Part shown: positions 41,211-56,200 of the stretch, one piece after another
How positions within the stretch are numbered: the stretch's first letter is position 1
Layout: every line of letters starts with the position of its first letter
Assembly: GCA_036250195.1 (NCBI GenBank)
Contig: JAVHZZ010000005.1
Location: forward strand, 130,101,199 to 130,165,198
Length of the DNA: 64,000 nt
DNA from: Mixophyes australis
Taxonomy: Eukaryota > Chordata > Amphibia > Anura > Limnodynastidae
Reading direction: 5' to 3'
The notes under the pieces: model-generated
What the model was told of the DNA's origin: nothing
Seen by the model: the letters and a program-made list of their open reading frames with translations, nothing else
Databases searched by the model: none
Program-made: the position numbers and the translations under genes

Positions 41211-41212
41211 AT

Positions 41213-44200
41213 AAAGTCTTTCTGAGCAAGAGAAATCGCAAAACATAGTCATTTCTTCATTGCCGTCCAAAAACAACGCTTTTTTTACACTCCTGTCTCC
41301 CTTACTCTTGGAAACAATGACTTACATCAATCCTTTTACATAATTCTTGTTTCTCATGACATTTCTAACATTGCCCACAATTATCAACTTTCTAAGTCTT
41401 TCTGAGCAAGAGAAATCGCAAAACATAGTCATTTCTTCATTGCCGTCCAAAAACAACGCTTTTTTACACTCCTGTCTCCCTTTCTCTTAGAAACAATGAC
41501 TTACATCAATTCTTTTACAAAATTCTTGTTTCTCATGACATTTCTAACATTGCCCACAATTATCAACTTTCTAAGTCTTTCTGAGCAAGAGAAATCGCAA
41601 AACATAGTCATTTCTTCATTGCCGTCCAAAAACAACGCTTTTTTACACTCCTGTCTCCCTTTCTCTTGGAAACAATGACTTACATCAATCCTTTTACATA
41701 ATTCTTGTTTCTCATGACATTTCTAACATTGCCCACAATTATCAACTTTCTAAGTCTTTCTGAGCAAGAGAAATCGCAAAACATAGTCATTTCTTCATTG
41801 CCGTCCAAAAACAACGCTTTTTACACTCCTGTCTCCCTTTCTCTTGGAAACAATGACTTACATCAATCCTTTTACATAATTCTTGTTTCTCATGACATTT
41901 CTAACATTGCCCACAATTATCAACTTTCTAAGTCTTTCTGAGCAAGAGAAATCGCAAAACATAGTCATTTCTTCATTGCCGTCCAAAAACAACGCTTTTT
42001 TACACTCCTGTTTCCCTTTCTCTAGGAAACAATGACTTACATCAATCCTTTTACATAATTCTTGTTTCTCATGACATTTCTAACATTGCCCACAATTATC
42101 AACTTTCTAAGTCTTTCTGAGCAAGAGAAATCGCAAAACATAGTCATTTCTTCATTGCCGTCCAAAAACAACGCTTTTTTACACTCCTGTCTCCCTTTCT
42201 CTTGGAAACAATGACTTACATCAATTCTTTTACAAAATTCTTGTTTCTCATGACATTTCTAACATTGCCCACAATTATCAACTTTCTAAGTCTTTCTGAG
42301 CAAGAGAAATCGCAAAACATAGTCATTTCTTCATTGCCGTCCAAAAACAACGCTTTTTTACGCTCCTGTCTCCCTTTCTCTTGGAAACAATGACTTACAT
42401 CAATCCTTTTACATAATTCTTGTTTCTCATGACATTTCTAACATTGCCCACAATTATAAACTTTCTAAGTCTTTCTGAGCAAGAGAAATCGCAAAACATA
42501 GTCATTTCTTCATTGCCGTCGAAAAACAACGCTTTTTTACACTCCTGTCTCCCTTTCTCTTGGAAACAATTACTTACATCAATTCTTTTACAAAATTCTT
42601 GTTTCTCATGACATTTCTAACATTGCCCACAATTGTCAACTTTCTAAGTCTTTCTGAGCAAGAGAAATCGCAAAACATAGTCATTTCTTCATTGCCGTCC
42701 AAAAACAACGCTTTTTTACACTCCTGTCTCCCTTTCTCTTGGAAACAATGACTTACATCAATCCTTTTACATAATTCTTGTTTCTCATGACATTTCTAAC
42801 ATTGCCCACAATTATCAACTTTCTAAGTCTTTCTGAGCAAGAGAAATTGCAAAACATAGTCATTTCTTCATTGCCGTCCAAAAACAACGCTTTTTTACAC
42901 TCCTGTCTCCCTTTCTCTTGGAAACAATGACTTACATCAATCGTTTTACATAATTCTTGTTTCTCATGACATTTCTAACATTGCCCACAATTATCAACTT
43001 TCTAAGTCTTTCTGAGCAAGAGAAATCGCAAAACATAGTCATTTCTTCATTGCCGTCCAAAAACAACGCTTTTTTACACTCCTGTCTCCCTTTCTCTTGG
43101 AAACAATGACTTACATCAATTCTTTTACAAAATTCTTGTTTCTCATGACATTTCTAACATTGCCCACAATTATCAACTTTCTAAGTCTTTCTGAGCAAGA
43201 GAAATCGCAAAACATAGTCATTTCTTCATTGCCGTCCAAAAACAACGCTTTTTTACACTCCTGTCTCCCTTTCTCTTGGAAACAATGACTTACATCAATT
43301 CTTTTACATAATTCTTGTTTCTCATGACATTTCTAACATTGCCCACAATTATCAACTTTCTAAGTCTTTCTGAGCAAGAGAAATCGCAAAACATAGTCAT
43401 TTCTTCATTGCCGTCCAAAAACAACGCTTTTTTACACTCCTGTCTCCCTTTCTCTTGGAAACAATGACTTACATCAATCCTTTTACATAATTCTTGTTTC
43501 TCATGACATTTCTAACATTGCCCACAATTATCAACTTTCTAAGTCTTTCTGAGCAAGAGAAATCGCAAAACATAGTCATTTCTTCATTGCCGTCCAAAAA
43601 CAACGCTTTTTTACACTCCTGTCTCCCTTTCTCTTAGAAACAATGACTTACATCAATTCTTTTACAAAATTCTTGTTTCTCATGACATTTCTAACATTGC
43701 CCACAATTATCAACTTTCTAAGTCTTTCTGAGCAAGAGAAATCGCAAAACATAGTCATTTCTTCATTGCCGTCCAAAAACAACGCTTTTTTACACTCCTG
43801 TCTCCCTTTCTCTTGGAAACAATGACTTACATCAATCCTTTTACATAATTCTTGTTTCTCATGACATTTCTAACATTGCCCACAATTATCAACTTTCTAA
43901 GTCTTTCTGAGCAAGAGAAATCGCAAAACATAGTCATTTCTTCATTGCCGTCCAAAAACAACGCTTTTTACACTCCTGTCTCCCTTTCTCTTGGAAACAA
44001 TGACTTACATCAATCCTTTTACATAATTCTTGTTTCTCATGACATTTCTAACATTGCCCACAATTATCAACTTTCTAAGTCTTTCTGAGCAAGAGAAATC
44101 GCAAAACATAGTCATTTCTTCATTGCCGTCCAAAAACAACGCTTTTTTACACTCCTGTTTCCCTTTCTCTTGGAAACAATGACTTACATCAATCCTTTTA

Positions 44201-47200
44201 CATAATTCTTGTTTCTCATGACATTTCTAACATTGCCCACAATTATCAACTTTCTAAGTCTTTCTGAGCAAGAGAAATCGCAAAACATAGTCATTTCTTC
44301 ATTGCCGTCCAAAAACAACGCTTTTTTACACTCCTGTCTCCCTTTCTCTTGGAAACAATGACTTACATCAATTCTTTTACAAAATTCTTGTTTCTCATGA
44401 CATTTCTAACATTGCCCACAATTATCAACTTTCTAAGTCTTTCTGAGCAAGAGAAATCGCAAAACATAGTCATTTCTTCATTGCCGTCCAAAAACAACGC
44501 TTTTTTACGCTCCTGTCTCCCTTTCTCTTGGAAACAATGACTTACATCAATCCTTTTACATAATTCTTGTTTCTCATGACATTTCTAACATTGCCCACAA
44601 TTATAAACTTTCTAAGTCTTTCTGAGCAAGAGAAATCGCAAAACATAGTCATTTCTTCATTGCCGTCGAAAAACAACGCTTTTTTACACTCCTGTCTCCC
44701 TTTCTCTTGGAAACAATGACTTACATCAATTCTTTTACAAAATTCTTGTTTCTCATGACATTTCTAACATTGCCCACAATTATCAACTTTCTAAGTCTTT
44801 CTGAGCAAGAGAAATCGCAAAACATAGTCATTTCTTCATTGCCGTCCAAAAACAACGCTTTTTTACACTCCTGTCTCCCTTTCTCTTGGAAACAATGACT
44901 TACATCAATCCTTTTACATAATTCTTGTTTCTCATGACATTTCTAACATTGCCCACAATTATCAACTTTCTAAGTCTTTCTGAGCAAGAGAAATCGCAAA
45001 ACATAGTCATTTCTTCATTGCCGTCCAAAAACAACGCTTTTTTACACTCCTGTCTCCCTTTCTCTTGGAAACAATGACTTACATCAATCGTTTTACATAA
45101 TTCTTGTTTCTCATGACATTTCTAACATTGCCCACAATTATCAACTTTCTAAGTCTTTCTGAGCAAGAGAAATCGCAAAACATAGTCATTTCTTCATTGC
45201 CGTCCAAAAACAACGCTTTTTTACACTCCTGTCTCCCTTTCTCTTGGAAACAATGACTTACATCAATTCTTTTACAAAATTCTTGTTTCTCATGACATTT
45301 CTAACATTGCCCACAATTATCAACTTTCTAAGTCTTTCTGAGCAAGAGAAATCGCAAAACATAGTCATTTCTTCATTGCCGTCCAAAAACAACGCTTTTT
45401 TACGCTCCTGTCTCCCTTTCTCTTGGAAACAATGACTTACATCAATCCTTTTACATAATTCTTGTTTCTCATGACATTTCTAACATTGCCCACAATTATC
45501 AACTTTCTAAGTCTTTCTGAGCAAGAGAAATCGCAAAACATAGTCATTTCTTCATTGCCGTCCAAAAACAACGCTTTTTTACACTCTTGTCTCCCTTTCT
45601 CTTGGAAATAATGACTTACATCAATTCTTTTACAAAATTCTTGTTTCTCATGACATTTCTAACATTGCCCACAATTATCAACTTTCTAAGTCTTTCTGAG
45701 CAAGAGAAATCGCAAAACATAGTCATTTCTTCATTGCCGTCCAAAAACAACGCTTTTTTACGCTCCTGTCTCCCTTTCTCTTGGAAACAATGACTTACAT
45801 CAATCCTTTTACATAATTCTTGTTTCTCATGACATTTCTAACATTGCCCACAATTATAAACTTTCTAAGTCTTTCTGAGCAAGAGAAATCGCAAAACATA
45901 GTCATTTCTTCATTGCCGTCGAAAAACAACGCTTTTTTACACTCCTGTCTCCCTTTCTCTTGGAAACAATGACTTACATCAATTCTTTTACAAAATTCTT
46001 GTTTCTCATGACATTTCTAACATTGCCCACAATTATCAACTTTCTAAGTCTTTCTGAGCAAGAGAAATCGCAAAACATAGTCATTTCTTCATTGCCGTCC
46101 AAAAACAACGCTTTTTTACACTCCTGTCTCCCTTTCTCTTGGAAACAATGACTTACATCAATCCTTTTACATAATTCTTGTTTCTCATGACATTTCTAAC
46201 ATTGCCCACAATTATCAACTTTCTAAGTCTTTCTGAGCAAGAGAAATCGGAAAACATAGTAATTTCTTCATTGCCGTCCAAAAACAACGCTTTTTTACAC
46301 TCCTGTCTCCCTTTCTCTTGGAAACAATGACTTACATCAATTCTTTTACATAATTCTTGTTTCTCATGACATTTCTAACATTGCCCACAATTATCAACTT
46401 TCTAAGTCTTTCTGAGCAAGAGAAATCGCAAAACATAGTCATTTCTTCATTGCCGTCCAAAAACAACGCTTTTTTACACTCCTGTCTCCCTTTCTCTTGG
46501 AAACAATGACTTATATCAATTCTTTTACAAAATTCTTGTTTCTCATGCCATTTCTAACATTGCCCACAATTATCAACTTTCTAAGTCTTTCTGAGCAAGA
46601 GAAATCGGAAAACATAGTAATTTCTTCATTGCCGTCCAAAAACAACGCTTTTTTACACTCCTGTCTCCCTTTCTCTTGGAAACAATGACTTACATCAATT
46701 CTTTTACATAATTCTTGTTTCTCATGACATTTCTAACATTGCCCACAATTATCAACTTTCTAAGTCTTTCTGAGCAAGAGAAATCGGAAAACATAGTAAT
46801 TTCTTCATTGCCGTCCAAAAACAACGCTTTTTTACACTCCTGTCTCCCTTTCTCTTGGAAACAATGACTTACATCAATTATTTTACAAAATTCTTGTTTC
46901 TCATGACATTTCTAACATTGCCCACAATTATCAACTTTCTAAGTCTTTCTGAGCAAGAGAAATCGCAAAACATAGTCATTTCTTCATTGCCGTCCAAAAG
47001 CAACGCTTTTTTACACTCCTGTCTCCCTTTCTCTTGGAAACAATGACTTACATCAATCCTTTTACATAATTCTTGTTTCTCATGACATTTCTAACATTGC
47101 CCACAATTATCAACTTTCTAAGTCTTTCTGAGCAAGAGAAATCGCAAAACATAGTCATTTCTTCATTGCCGTCCAAAAACAACGCTTTTTTACACTCCTG

Positions 47201-50200
47201 TCTCCCTTTCTCTTGGAAACAATGACTTACATCAATCCTTTTACATAATTCTTGTTTCTCATGACATTTCTAACATTGCCCACAATTATCAACTTTCTAA
47301 GTCTTTCTGAGCAAGAGAAATCGCAAAACATAGTCATTTCTTCATTGCCGTCCAAAAACAACGCTTTTTTACACTCCTGTTTCCCTTTCTCTTGGAAACA
47401 ATGACTTACATCAATCCTTTTACATAATTCTTGTTTCTCATGACATTTCTAACATTGCCCACAATTATCAACTTTCTAAGTCTTTCTGAGCAAGAGAAAT
47501 CGCAAAACATAGTCATTTCTTCATTGCCGTCCAAAAACAACGCTTTTTTACACTCCTGTCTCCCTTTCTCTTGGAAACAATGACTTACATCAATTCTTTT
47601 ACAAAATTCTTGTTTCTCATGACATTTCTAACATTGCCCACAATCATCAACTTTCTAAGTCTTTCTGAGCAAGAGAAATCGCAAAACATAGTCATTTCTT
47701 CATTGCCGTCCAAAAACAACGCTTTTTTACACTCCTGTCTCCCTTTTTCTTGGGAACAATGACTTACATCAATCCTTTTACATAATTTTTGTTTCTCATG
47801 ACATTTCTAACATTGCCCACAATTATCAACTTTCTAAGTCTTTCTGAGCAAGAGAAATCGCAAAACATAGTCATTTCTTCATTGCCGTCCAAAAACAACG
47901 CTTTTTTACACTCCTGTCTCCCTTTCTCTTGGAAACAATGACTTACATCAATCCTTTTACATAATTCTTGTTTCTCATGACATTTCTAACATTGCCCACA
48001 ATTATCAACTTTCTAAGTCTTTCTGAGCAAGAGAAATCGCAAAACATAGTCATTTCTTCATTGCCGTCCAAAAACAACGCTTTTTTACACTCCTGTTTCC
48101 CTTTCTCTTGGAAACAATGACTTACATCAATCCTTTTACATAATTCTTGTTTCTCATGACATTTCTAACATTGCCCACAATTATCAACTTTCTAAGTCTT
48201 TCTGAGCAAGAGAAATCGCAAAACATAGTCATTTCTTCATTGCCGTCCAAAAACAACGCTTTTTACACTCCTGTCTCCCTTTCTCTTGGAAACAATGACT
48301 TACATCAATCCTTTTACATAATTCTTGTTTCTCATGACATTTCTAACATTGCCCACAATTATCAACTTTCTAAGTCTTTCTGAGCAAGAGAAATCGCAAA
48401 ACATAGTCATTTCTTCATTGCCGTCCAAAAACAACGCTTTTTTACACTCCTGTCTCCCTTTCTCTTGGAAACAATGACTTACATCAATCCTTTTACATAA
48501 TTCTTGTTTCTCATGACATTTCTAACATTGCCCACAATTATCAACTTTCTAAGTCTTTCTGAGCAAGAGAAATCGCAAAACATAGTCATTTCTTCATTGC
48601 CGTCCAAAAACAACGCTTTTTTACACTCCTGTTTCCCTTTCTCTTGGAAACAATGACTTACATCAATCCTTTTACATAATTCTTGTTTCTCATGACATTT
48701 CTAACATTGCCCACAATTATCAACTTTCTAAGTCTTTCTGAGCAAGAGAAATCGCAAAACATAGTCATTTCTTCATTGCCGTCCAAAAACAACGCTTTTT
48801 TACACTCCTGTCTCCCTTTCTCTTGGAAACAATGACTTACATCAATTCTTTTACAAAATTCTTGTTTCTCATGACATTTCTAACATTGCCCACAATTATC
48901 AACTTTCTAAGTCTTTCTGAGCAAGAGAAATCGCAAAACATAGTCATTTCTTCATTGCCGTCCAAAAACAACGCTTTTTTACACTCCTGTCTCCCTTTCT
49001 CTTGGAAACAATGACTTACATCAATTCTTTTACATAATTCTTGTTTCTCATGACATTTCTAACATTGCCCACAATTATCAACTTTCTAAGTCTTTCTGAG
49101 CAAGAGAAATCGCAAAACATAGTCATTTCTTCATTGCCGTCCAAAAACAACGCTTTTTTACACTCCTGTCTCCCTTTCTCTTGGAAACAATGACTTACAT
49201 CAATCCTTTTACATAATTCTTGTTTCTCATGACATTTCTAACATTGCCCACAATTATCAACTTTCTAAGTCTTTCTGAGCAAGAGAAATCGCAAAACATA
49301 GTCATTTCTTCATTGCCGTCCAAAAACAACGCTTTTTTACACTCCTGTCTCCCTTTCTCTTAGAAACAATGACTTACATCAATTCTTTTACAAAATTCTT
49401 GTTTCTCATGACATTTCTAACATTGCCCACAATTATCAACTTTCTAAGTCTTTCTGAGCAAGAGAAATCGCAAAACATAGTCATTTCTTCATTGCCGTCC
49501 AAAAACAACGCTTTTTTACACTCCTGTCTCCCTTTCTCTTGGAAACAATGACTTACATCAATCCTTTTACATAATTCTTGTTTCTCATGACATTTCTAAC
49601 ATTGCCCACAATTATCAACTTTCTAAGTCTTTCTGAGCAAGAGAAATCGCAAAACATAGTCATTTCTTCATTGCCGTCCAAAAACAACGCTTTTTACACT
49701 CCTGTCTCCCTTTCTCTTGGAAACAATGACTTACATCAATCCTTTTACATAATTCTTGTTTCTCATGACATTTCTAACATTGCCCACAATTATCAACTTT
49801 CTAAGTCTTTCTGAGCAAGAGAAATCGCAAAACATAGTCATTTCTTCATTGCCGTCCAAAAACAACGCTTTTTTACACTCCTGTTTCCCTTTCTCTTGGA
49901 AACAATGACTTACATCAATCCTTTTACATAATTCTTGTTTCTCATGACATTTCTAACATTGCCCACAATTATCAACTTTCTAAGTCTTTCTGAGCAAGAG
50001 AAATCGCAAAACATAGTCATTTCTTCATTGCCGTCCAAAAACAACGCTTTTTTACACTCCTGTCTCCCTTTCTCTTGGAAACAATGACTTACATCAATTC
50101 TTTTACAAAATTCTTGTTTCTCATGACATTTCTAACATTGCCCACAATTATCAACTTTCTAAGTCTTTCTGAGCAAGAGAAATCGCAAAACATAGTCATT

Positions 50201-53200
50201 TCTTCATTGCCGTCCAAAAACAACGCTTTTTTACGCTCCTGTCTCCCTTTCTCTTGGAAACAATGACTTACATCAATCCTTTTACATAATTCTTGTTTCT
50301 CATGACATTTCTAACATTGCCCACAATTATAAACTTTCTAAGTCTTTCTGAGCAAGAGAAATCGCAAAACATAGTCATTTCTTCATTGCCGTCGAAAAAC
50401 AACGCTTTTTTACACTCCTGTCTCCCTTTCTCTTGGAAACAATGACTTACATCAATTCTTTTACAAAATTCTTGTTTCTCATGACATTTCTAACATTGCC
50501 CACAATTATCAACTTTCTAAGTCTTTCTGAGCAAGAGAAATCGCAAAACATAGTCATTTCTTCATTGCCGTCCAAAAACAACGCTTTTTTACACTCCTGT
50601 CTCCCTTTCTCTTGGAAACAATGACTTACATCAATCCTTTTACATAATTCTTGTTTCTCATGACATTTCTAACATTGCCCACAATTATCAACTTTCTAAG
50701 TCTTTCTGAGCAAGAGAAATCGCAAAACATAGTCATTTCTTCATTGCCGTCCAAAAACAACGCTTTTTTACACTCCTGTCTCCCTTTCTCTTGGAAACAA
50801 TGACTTACATCAATCGTTTTACATAATTCTTGTTTCTCATGACATTTCTAACATTGCCCACAATTATCAACTTTCTAAGTCTTTCTGAGCAAGAGAAATC
50901 GCAAAACATAGTCATTTCTTCATTGCCGTCCAAAAACAACGCTTTTTTACACTCCTGTCTCCCTTTCTCTTGGAAACAATGACTTACATCAATTCTTTTA
51001 CAAAATTCTTGTTTCTCATGACATTTCTAACATTGCCCACAATTATCAACTTTCTAAGTCTTTCTGAGCAAGAGAAATCGCAAAACATAGTCATTTCTTC
51101 ATTGCCGTCCAAAAACAACGCTTTTTTACGCTCCTGTCTCCCTTTCTCTTGGAAACAATGACTTACATCAATCCTTTTACATAATTCTTGTTTCTCATGA
51201 CATTTCTAACATTGCCCACAATTATCAACTTTCTAAGTCTTTCTGAGCAAGAGAAATCGCAAAACATAGTCATTTCTTCATTGCCGTCCAAAAACAACGC
51301 TTTTTTACACTCTTGTCTCCCTTTCTCTTGGAAATAATGACTTACATCAATTCTTTTACAAAATTCTTGTTTCTCATGACATTTCTAACATTGCCCACAA
51401 TTATCAACTTTCTAAGTCTTTCTGAGCAAGAGAAATCGCAAAACATAGTCATTTCTTCATTGCCGTCCAAAAACAACGCTTTTTTACGCTCCTGTCTCCC
51501 TTTCTCTTGGAAACAATGACTTACATCAATCCTTTTACATAATTCTTGTTTCTCATGACATTTCTAACATTGCCCACAATTATCAACTTTCTAAGTCTTT
51601 CTGAGCAAGAGAAATCGCAAAACATAGTCATTTCTTCATTGCCGTCCAAAAACAACGCTTTTTTACACTCCTGTCTCCCTTTCTCTTGGAAACAATGACT
51701 TACATCAATCGTTTTACATAATTCTTGTTTCTCATGACATTTCTAACATTGCCCACAATTATCAACTTTCTAAGTCTTTCTGAGCAAGAGAAATCGCAAA
51801 ACATAGTCATTTCTTCATTGCCGTCCAAAAACAACGCTTTTTTACACTCCTGTCTCCCTTTCTCTTGGAAACAATGACTTACATCAATTCTTTTACAAAA
51901 TTCTTGTTTCTCATGACATTTCTAACATTGCCCACAATTATCAACTTTCTAAGTCTTTCTGAGCAAGAGAAATCGCAAAACATAGTCATTTCTTCATTGC
52001 CGTCCAAAAACAACGCTTTTTTACGCTCCTGTCTCCCTTTCTCTTGGAAACAATGACTTACATCAATCCTTTTACATAATTCTTGTTTCTCATGACATTT
52101 CTAACATTGCCCACAATTATCAACTTTCTAAGTCTTTCTGAGCAAGAGAAATCGCAAAACATAGTCATTTCTTCATTGCCGTCCAAAAACAACGCTTTTT
52201 TACACTCTTGTCTCCCTTTCTCTTGGAAATAATGACTTACATCAATTCTTTTACAAAATTCTTGTTTCTCATGACATTTCTAACATTGCCCACAATTATC
52301 AACTTTCTAAGTCTTTCTGAGCAAGAGAAATCGCAAAACATAGTCATTTCTTCATTGCCGTCCAAAAACAACGCTTTTTTACGCTCCTGTCTCCCTTTCT
52401 CTTGGAAACAATGACTTACATCAATCCTTTTACATAATTCTTGTTTCTCATGACATTTCTAACATTGCCCACAATTATAAACTTTCTAAGTCTTTCTGAG
52501 CAAGAGAAATCGCAAAACATAGTCATTTCTTCATTGCCGTCGAAAAACAACGCTTTTTTACACTCCTGTCTCCCTTTCTCTTGGAAACAATGACTTACAT
52601 CAATTCTTTTACAAAATTCTTGTTTCTCATGACATTTCTAACATTGCCCACAATTATCAACTTTCTAAGTCTTTCTGAGCAAGAGAAATCGCAAAACATA
52701 GTCATTTCTTCATTGCCGTCCAAAAACAACGCTTTTTTACACTCCTGTCTCCCTTTCTCTTGGAAACAATGACTTACATCAATCCTTTTACATAATTCTT
52801 GTTTCTCATGACATTTCTAACATTGCCCACAATTATCAACTTTCTAAGTCTTTCTGAGCAAGAGAAATCGGAAAACATAGTAATTTCTTCATTGCCGTCC
52901 AAAAACAACGCTTTTTTACACTCCTGTCTCCCTTTCTCTTGGAAACAATGACTTACATCAATTCTTTTACATAATTCTTGTTTCTCATGACATTTCTAAC
53001 ATTGCCCACAATTATCAACTTTCTAAGTCTTTCTGAGCAAGAGAAATCGCAAAACATAGTCATTTCTTCATTGCCGTCCAAAAACAACGCTTTTTTACAC
53101 TCCTGTCTCCCTTTCTCTTGGAAACAATGACTTACATCAATTCTTTTACAAAATTCTTGTTTCTCATGCCATTTCTAACATTGCCCACAATTATCAACTT

Positions 53201-56200
53201 TCTAAGTCTTTCTGAGCAAGAGAAATCGGAAAACATAGTAATTTCTTCATTGCCGTCCAAAAACAACGCTTTTTTACACTCCTGTCTCCCTTTCTCTTGG
53301 AAACAATGACTTACATCAATTCTTTTACATAATTCTTGTTTCTCATGACATTTCTAACATTGCCCACAATTATCAACTTTCTAAGTCTTTCTGAGCAAGA
53401 GAAATCGGAAAACATAGTAATTTCTTCATTGCCGTCCAAAAACAACGCTTTTTTACACTCCTGTCTCCCTTTCTCTTGGAAACAATGACTTACATCAATT
53501 ATTTTACAAAATTCTTGTTTCTCATGACATTTCTAACATTGCCCACAATTATCAACTTTCTAAGTCTTTCTGAGCAAGAGAAATCGCAAAACATAGTCAT
53601 TTCTTCATTGCCGTCCAAAAGCAACGCTTTTTTACACTCCTGTCTCCCTTTCTCTTGGAAACAATGACTTACATCAATCCTTTTACATAATTCTTGTTTC
53701 TCATGACATTTCTAACATTGCCCACAATTATCAACTTTCTAAGTCTTTCTGAGCAAGAGAAATCGCAAAACATAGTCATTTCTTCATTGCCGTCCAAAAA
53801 CAACGCTTTTTTACACTCCTGTCTCCCTTTCTCTTGGAAACAATGACTTACATCAATCCTTTTACATAATTCTTGTTTCTCATGACATTTCTAACATTGC
53901 CCACAATTATCAACTTTCTAAGTCTTTCTGAGCAAGAGAAATCGCAAAACATAGTCATTTCTTCATTGCCGTCCAAAAACAACGCTTTTTTACACTCCTG
54001 TTTCCCTTTCTCTTGGAAACAATGACTTACATCAATCCTTTTACATAATTCTTGTTTCTCATGACATTTCTAACATTGCCCACAATTATCAACTTTCTAA
54101 GTCTTTCTGAGCAAGAGAAATCGCAAAACATAGTCATTTCTTCATTGCCGTCCAAAAACAACGCTTTTTTACACTCCTGTCTCCCTTTCTCTTGGAAACA
54201 ATGACTTACATCAATTCTTTTACAAAATTCTTGTTTCTCATGACATTTCTAACATTGCCCACAATCATCAACTTTCTAAGTCTTTCTGAGCAAGAGAAAT
54301 CGCAAAACATAGTCATTTCTTCATTGCCGTCCAAAAACAACGCTTTTTTACACTCCTGTCTCCCTTTTTCTTGGGAACAATGACTTACATCAATCCTTTT
54401 ACATAATTTTTGTTTCTCATGACATTTCTAACATTGCCCACAATTATCAACTTTCTAAGTCTTTCTGAGCAAGAGAAATCGCAAAACATAGTCATTTCTT
54501 CATTGCCGTCCAAAAACAACGCTTTTTTACACTCCTGTCTCCCTTTCTCTTGGAAACAATGACTTACATCAATCCTTTTACATAATTCTTGTTTCTCATG
54601 ACATTTCTAACATTGCCCACAATTATCAACTTTCTAAGTCTTTCTGAGCAAGAGAAATCGCAAAACATAGTCATTTCTTCATTGCCGTCCAAAAACAACG
54701 CTTTTTACACTCCTGTTTCCCTTTCTCTTGGAAACAATGACTTACATCAATCCTTTTACATAATTCTTGTTTCTCATGACATTTCTAACATTGCCCACAA
54801 TTATCAACTTTCTAAGTCTTTCTGAGCAAGAGAAATCGCAAAACATAGTCATTTCTTCATTGCCGTCCAAAAACAACGCTTTTTACACTCCTGTCTCCCT
54901 TTCTCTTGGAAACAATGACTTACATCAATCCTTTTACATAATTCTTGTTTCTCATGACATTTCTAACATTGCCCACAATTATCAACTTTCTAAGTCTTTC
55001 TGAGCAAGAGAAATCGCAAAACATAGTCATTTCTTCATTGCCGTCCAAAAACAACGCTTTTTTACACTCCTGTCTCCCTTTCTCTTGGAAACAATGACTT
55101 ACATCAATCCTTTTACATAATTCTTGTTTCTCATGACATTTCTAACATTGCCCACAATTATCAACTTTCTAAGTCTTTCTGAGCAAGAGAAATCGCAAAA
55201 CATAGTCATTTCTTCATTGCCGTCCAAAAACAACGCTTTTTTACACTCCTGTTTCCCTTTCTCTTGGAAACAATGACTTACATCAATCCTTTTACATAAT
55301 TCTTGTTTCTCATGACATTTCTAACATTGCCCACAATTATCAACTTTCTAAGTCTTTCTGAGCAAGAGAAATCGCAAAACATAGTCATTTCTTCATTGCC
55401 GTCCAAAAACAACGCTTTTTTACACTCCTGTCTCCCTTTCTCTTGGAAACAATGACTTACATCAATTCTTTTACAAAATTCTTGTTTCTCATGACATTTC
55501 TAACATTGCCCACAATCATCAACTTTCTAAGTCTTTCTGAGCAAGAGAAATCGCAAAACATAGTCATTTCTTCATTGCCGTCCAAAAACAACGCTTTTTT
55601 ACACTCCTGTCTCCCTTTTTCTTGGGAACAATGACTTACATCAATCCTTTTACATAATTTTTGTTTCTCATGACATTTCTAACATTGCCCACAATTATCA
55701 ACTTTCTAAGTCTTTCTGAGCAAGAGAAATCGCAAAACATAGTCATTTCTTCATTGCCGTCCAAAAACAACGCTTTTTTACACTCCTGTCTCCCTTTCTC
55801 TTGGAAACAATGACTTACATCAATCCTTTTACATAATTCTTGTTTCTCATGACATTTCTAACATTGCCCACAATTATCAACTTTCTAAGTCTTTCTGAGC
55901 AAGAGAAATCGCAAAACATAGTCATTTCTTCATTGCCGTCCAAAAACAACGCTTTTTTACACTCCTGTTTCCCTTTCTCTTGGAAACAATGACTTACATC
56001 AATCCTTTTACATAATTCTTGTTTCTCATGACATTTCTAACATTGCCCACAATCATCAACTTTTTAAGTCTTTCTGAGCAAGAGAAATCGCAAAACATAG
56101 TCATTTCTTCATTGCCGTCCAAAAACAACGCTTTTTTACACTCCTGTCTCCCTTTTTCTTGGAAACAATGACTTACATCAATCCTTTTACATAATTTTTG

